Shown here piece by piece: positions 62,503 through 64,000 of a stretch of DNA of 64,000 bases (the first letter of the stretch is position 1; the number at the start of each line of letters is the position of its first letter). A model generated the notes under the pieces. That model worked only from the letters and a program-made list of their open reading frames with translations, was not told the origin of the DNA and made no database searches. The stretch spans positions 3,410,001-3,474,000 of the forward strand of contig NZ_CP035494.1 in assembly GCF_004135285.1 (NCBI RefSeq). Reading direction: 5' to 3'. This DNA comes from Microbacterium protaetiae. GTDB taxonomy: Bacteria > Actinomycetota > Actinomycetes > Actinomycetales > Microbacteriaceae. The translations under genes and the position numbers were made by a program.

Positions 62503-62666
62503 GGCACCACGGTAGCCCTCTCCCGGCCGGTCACGCCTCTGTCTCACGAGGGATGCCCACTCCGTCGATCGGCAGAGACACCGTGGACATTTCGACGACG
62601 CGCTGCGCGCGTGCCGGGACCACACTGACAGCGACACGGGACATCCGGTCCTGCAAGGAGGCCATC

Positions 62667-63356
62667 ATGACAACCACGACGACCCTCGCCACGCGGTGGC
62701 GGCTCATTCTGACGGGTCTCATTCTCGGTCCGGCACTGCTCGTGACCTCGAACGCGTTCATCATCCCTGAGCCGCCCGGCGGCATGCGTGCGGCGTTCGA
62801 CGCGATGGCTGCGCAGCCGTGGATGCTGCTGCTGGAATCGATCGTCGAGGGCCTGGGGTTCGCCATCAGTCTTGCCGCCTTCGCGGCTGTGACCTGGGTG
62901 GTGCGCGCACGGGGCGGGGCTGTCGCGACCATCGGCGCGATCTTCTGCCTGCTGGGCGTGCTCGGGTTCGCCTGGTCGGCCGGCGGCGGGATCTTCCTGT
63001 CCGTCCTCGCGGGTATGCCAGATCAGGATGCGGGATTCGCGGCGGCGCAGGCGATGAACGCCGATCCGCTCAGCGGCGCACTGATCATGGCACTGATGTT
63101 CGTCGCCGAAGCCGGTATCTGTCTGGTCGTCATCGGCCTACTGCGCGCACGGCTGATCTCATTCTGGCCGTTGGTGCTCGTAGTCGCCGGGATCGTTGCC
63201 GACATGGTGCTGCCCGGCGTGTGGTCGGGCCTGGCCGCCGACGTGCTGCTCCTGGCCGCGGCGGTGTGGCTCGTCGTGCGGCTGCCGAAGGCGCGGGCCT
63301 ACTTCTTGTCTTTGCCTTCGACGTCGCCCGAGAGCGCGGCGATGAACGCCTCTTGA
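62667..63356 (+). CDS. Polytopic membrane protein of unknown function
   Basis: A 229-residue protein with about six hydrophobic helices, beginning [21 protein letters not shown] and ending [16 protein letters not shown], and a hydrophilic tail. AAGGAG lies 6 bases before ATG 62667. It is divergent from the two-component genes and may be their target. Its last 58 bp overlap the 3' end of lepA on the other strand, and its tail after [10 protein letters not shown] is simply read through that gene. I do not recognise the family. Confidence 0.75.
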   Translation: MTTTTTLATRWRLILTGLILGPALLVTSNAFIIPEPPGGMRAAFDAMAAQPWMLLLESIVEGLGFAISLAAFAAVTWVVRARGGAVATIGAIFCLLGVLGFAWSAGGGIFLSVLAGMPDQDAGFAAAQAMNADPLSGALIMALMFVAEAGICLVVIGLLRARLISFWPLVLVVAGIVADMVLPGVWSGLAADVLLLAAAVWLVVRLPKARAYFLSLPSTSPESAAMNAS

Positions 63357-64000
63357 GGCACCTCGACACGGCCGACCATCTTCATGCGCTTCTTGCCCTC
63401 TTTCTGCTTCTCGAGCAGCTTGCGCTTGCGGGTGATGTCGCCGCCGTAGCACTTGGCCAGAACGTCTTTGCGGATGGCGCGGATGTTCTCACGGGCGATG
63501 ATCCGGGCGCCGATGGCGGCCTGGATGGGCACCTCGAACTGCTGGCGCGGAATGAGCTTGCGCAGCCGCTCGGTCATCATCGTTCCGTAGGCGTACGCCT
63601 TGTCGCGATGCACGATCGAGCTGAAGGCATCCACCCGCTCGCCCTGCAGCAGAATGTCGACCTTCACCAGGTCGGCCTCTTGCCCGCCGTTGGGCTCGTA
63701 GTCGAGTGAGGCGTATCCCTGCGTGCGCGACTTGAGCTGGTCGAAGAAGTCGAACACGATCTCGCCGAGCGGCATGTTGTAGCGCAGCTCGACACGCTCC
63801 TCGGAGAAGTACTCCATGCCCAGCAGGCTCCCCCGTCGGTTCTGGCACAGCTCCATGACCGCGCCCACGTAGTCCTTGGGCAGCAGGATCGCGGCCTTCA
63901 CCATCGGCTCGGACACGGTGGCCACCCGGCCGTCGGGGTACTCGCTGGGGTTGGTCACCGTGACCTGGTCGCCGGTGTCGGTGGTCACCTCGTAGATGAC
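63299..64000 (-). CDS. lepA: Translation elongation factor 4 (partial, N-terminus outside window)
   Basis: The C-terminal 233 codons of LepA/EF4, a ribosome-associated GTPase. No start is present because the gene continues past the right edge. Diagnostic segments are [61 protein letters not shown] and the LepA-specific C-terminal [23 protein letters not shown]. It overlaps the convergent membrane-protein gene by 58 bp. Confidence 0.96.
   Translation of the reverse strand, partial: VIYEVTTDTGDQVTVTNPSEYPDGRVATVSEPMVKAAILLPKDYVGAVMELCQNRRGSLLGMEYFSEERVELRYNMPLGEIVFDFFDQLKSRTQGYASLDYEPNGGQEADLVKVDILLQGERVDAFSSIVHRDKAYAYGTMMTERLRKLIPRQQFEVPIQAAIGARIIARENIRAIRKDVLAKCYGGDITRKRKLLEKQKEGKKRMKMVGRVEVPQEAFIAALSGDVEGKDKK

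Overview
The window is high-GC DNA (roughly two thirds G+C by eye) with dense genes, many 4-bp ATGA overlaps, GTG starts and TANNNT-type -10 boxes placed 6-7 bases before start codons. Gene content and order (sigA, PAC2 protein, pepA, lpd/E2, DUF4191-RDD-glnA-glnE-glnA2, ppgK, rnpB, aceE, fasR-fabD-fabH-acpP-fabF, lepA/hemW-hrcA-dnaJ-rsmE-HIT-phoH-ybeY-CBS-era-leuA-recO-uppS-dus-dgt-dnaG) are those of an actinobacterial chromosome. Protein sequences look like Microbacteriaceae, most likely Microbacterium or a close relative; the genus is my inference. I saw no insertion sequence, prophage, plasmid function or CRISPR array. This is core chromosome with small accessory pockets.

Left part (1-13.9 kb): two divergent paralogous ATP-grasp proteins (one cut by the window edge); a CofE-like ligase translationally coupled to the housekeeping sigma factor; a PAC2 protein divergent from leucyl aminopeptidase; dihydrolipoyl dehydrogenase and a two-lipoyl-domain E2 acyltransferase; a membrane-anchored unknown; DUF4191 and RDD membrane proteins; and glnA1, preceded by a well-spaced GlnR-type operator. 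The lipB-lipA pair usually found between the E2 gene and DUF4191 in actinobacteria is absent.

Middle part (14-40 kb): an NhaA antiporter fused to a DsbA-like thioredoxin domain; glnE and a second glutamine synthetase; polyphosphate glucokinase; an unusual nested palindrome; RNase P RNA; an LPXTG surface protein with a frameshifted DUF4012 gene; a short PolA-like polymerase; a zinc-ribbon coiled-coil protein; tRNA-Val; pyruvate dehydrogenase E1 (which would use the E2/E3 encoded earlier); the FasR-type regulator and fatty-acid synthesis genes fabD-fabH-acpP-fabF; DUF3145; an NAD(P)HX epimerase; an oxidoreductase; tRNA-Met; a DMT-type transporter; peptide deformylase; RNase H; and tRNA-Asn.

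Right part (40-64 kb), almost all on the minus strand: an ATP-binding cassette protein with altered catalytic residues, dnaG, dgt and dus; a glutathione peroxidase; a 765-bp gene-free stretch filled by a nine-unit repeat array; a DsbA/FrnE-like protein, uppS and recO; a TRIC-like membrane protein; leuA with a leucine-codon leader peptide; era, a CBS-domain protein, ybeY, phoH, a HIT protein, rsmE, dnaJ and hrcA (with CIRCE); hemW; DUF1990; a LuxR-type two-component system with a divergent membrane protein; and the 3' part of lepA.

The strongest candidates for something undescribed are the array of 52-bp units with 8-bp inverted ends (45856-46552), the nested palindrome downstream of ppgK (21505-21586) and the over-represented heptamer GGATGCC. 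The leuA leader peptide and the glnA operator are clear regulatory predictions based on known mechanisms.
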